DNA from: Oscillatoriales cyanobacterium
Lineage (GTDB): Bacteria > Cyanobacteriota > Cyanobacteriia > Cyanobacteriales > Microcoleaceae
Reading direction: 5' to 3'
Assembly: GCA_004293365.1 (NCBI GenBank)
Contig: RDYN01000033.1
Coordinates: 14,696-78,695 of the forward strand
Length of the DNA: 64,000 nt
Shown: positions 63,901-64,000 of the stretch, piece after piece
Layout: each line of letters begins with the position of its first letter
Numbering within the stretch: position 1 is the stretch's first letter
Position numbers and translations under genes: made by a program
The notes under the pieces: generated by a model
Database searches by the model: none
The model's input: only the letters and a program-made list of their open reading frames with translations
Told to the model about the DNA's origin: nothing

Positions 63901-64000
63901 GTGACGGCTATTCTACAAGTAACAGAACAGCAAACAGCACAAGACTACTTCACTCCCGAAGAATATCTCGCCCTGGAAGAAGCAGCAGAGTACAAAAGTG
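63901..64000 (+). CDS. Uma2-family protein, 5' part only
   Basis: The window ends 33 codons into this gene. TAQDYFTPEEYLALEEAAEY is the typical Uma2 N terminus. A GTG start at 63901 is used. It is a second family member besides 44760, and the catalytic part lies beyond the window. Confidence 0.8.
   Translation, partial: MTAILQVTEQQTAQDYFTPEEYLALEEAAEYKS

Overview
The window looks like chromosome of a filamentous, non-heterocystous cyanobacterium of the Microcoleus/Oscillatoria kind. The evidence is the dense scatter of HIP1 octamers (GCGATCGC), a chlL - DUF5331 - chlN cluster for light-independent chlorophyll synthesis, cyanobacterial families (CGLD27, DUF3318, DUF2949, Mo-nitrogenase C-terminal domain), two-gene STAND/WD40 modules, and several families of short palindromic repeats between genes. 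Taxonomy is inferred from gene content; no rRNA is present.

Layout. 0-6 kb: a REP-associated transposase (RayT) between REP-like palindromes, an orphan MotB/OmpA-like protein, and a polyamine ABC transporter in the order potB-potC-potD-potA. 6-14 kb: a PP2C phosphatase, an IS605-type tnpB, an NfeD/SPFH pair, a Fur-family regulator (probably Zur), purS and purQ. 14-22 kb: STAND/WD40 module 1, a repeat-rich stretch, a MazF-type toxin-antitoxin pair and a PhoD-like phosphatase. 22-30 kb: a CBS-domain histidine kinase and chlL - DUF5331 - chlN. 30-35 kb: a cassette of small genes (possible toxin/immunity pair and a HicB-like protein), a DUF3800 protein and two membrane proteins. 35-45 kb: polysaccharide genes (two deacetylases, GT2, DUF2079, a STAS-sugar transferase fusion, an anti-sigma-type kinase, GT4) and a Uma2 protein. 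45-53 kb: a pentapeptide protein, an uncharacterised two-gene membrane operon, and the divergently oriented STAND/WD40 module 2, followed by a brnA-like gene broken by one stop codon. 53-64 kb: yqeK, rsfS, CGLD27, asparaginase, two identical initiator tRNA genes, a Cache/PAS histidine kinase, rhomboid, small genes and the start of another Uma2 gene.

The most interesting content is the pair of homologous split STAND/WD40 modules. In each, a P-loop ATPase gene overlaps its WD40 partner by the same eight bases. The ATPases differ at the N terminus: a hydrophobic domain in one, HTH-like segments in the other. This resembles the modular build of STAND immune sensors, although no defence role can be shown from sequence alone. 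The second is the STAS-sugar transferase fusion near a HATPase anti-sigma-like kinase, with a decayed STAS-like fragment between them, suggesting partner-switch control of exopolysaccharide initiation.
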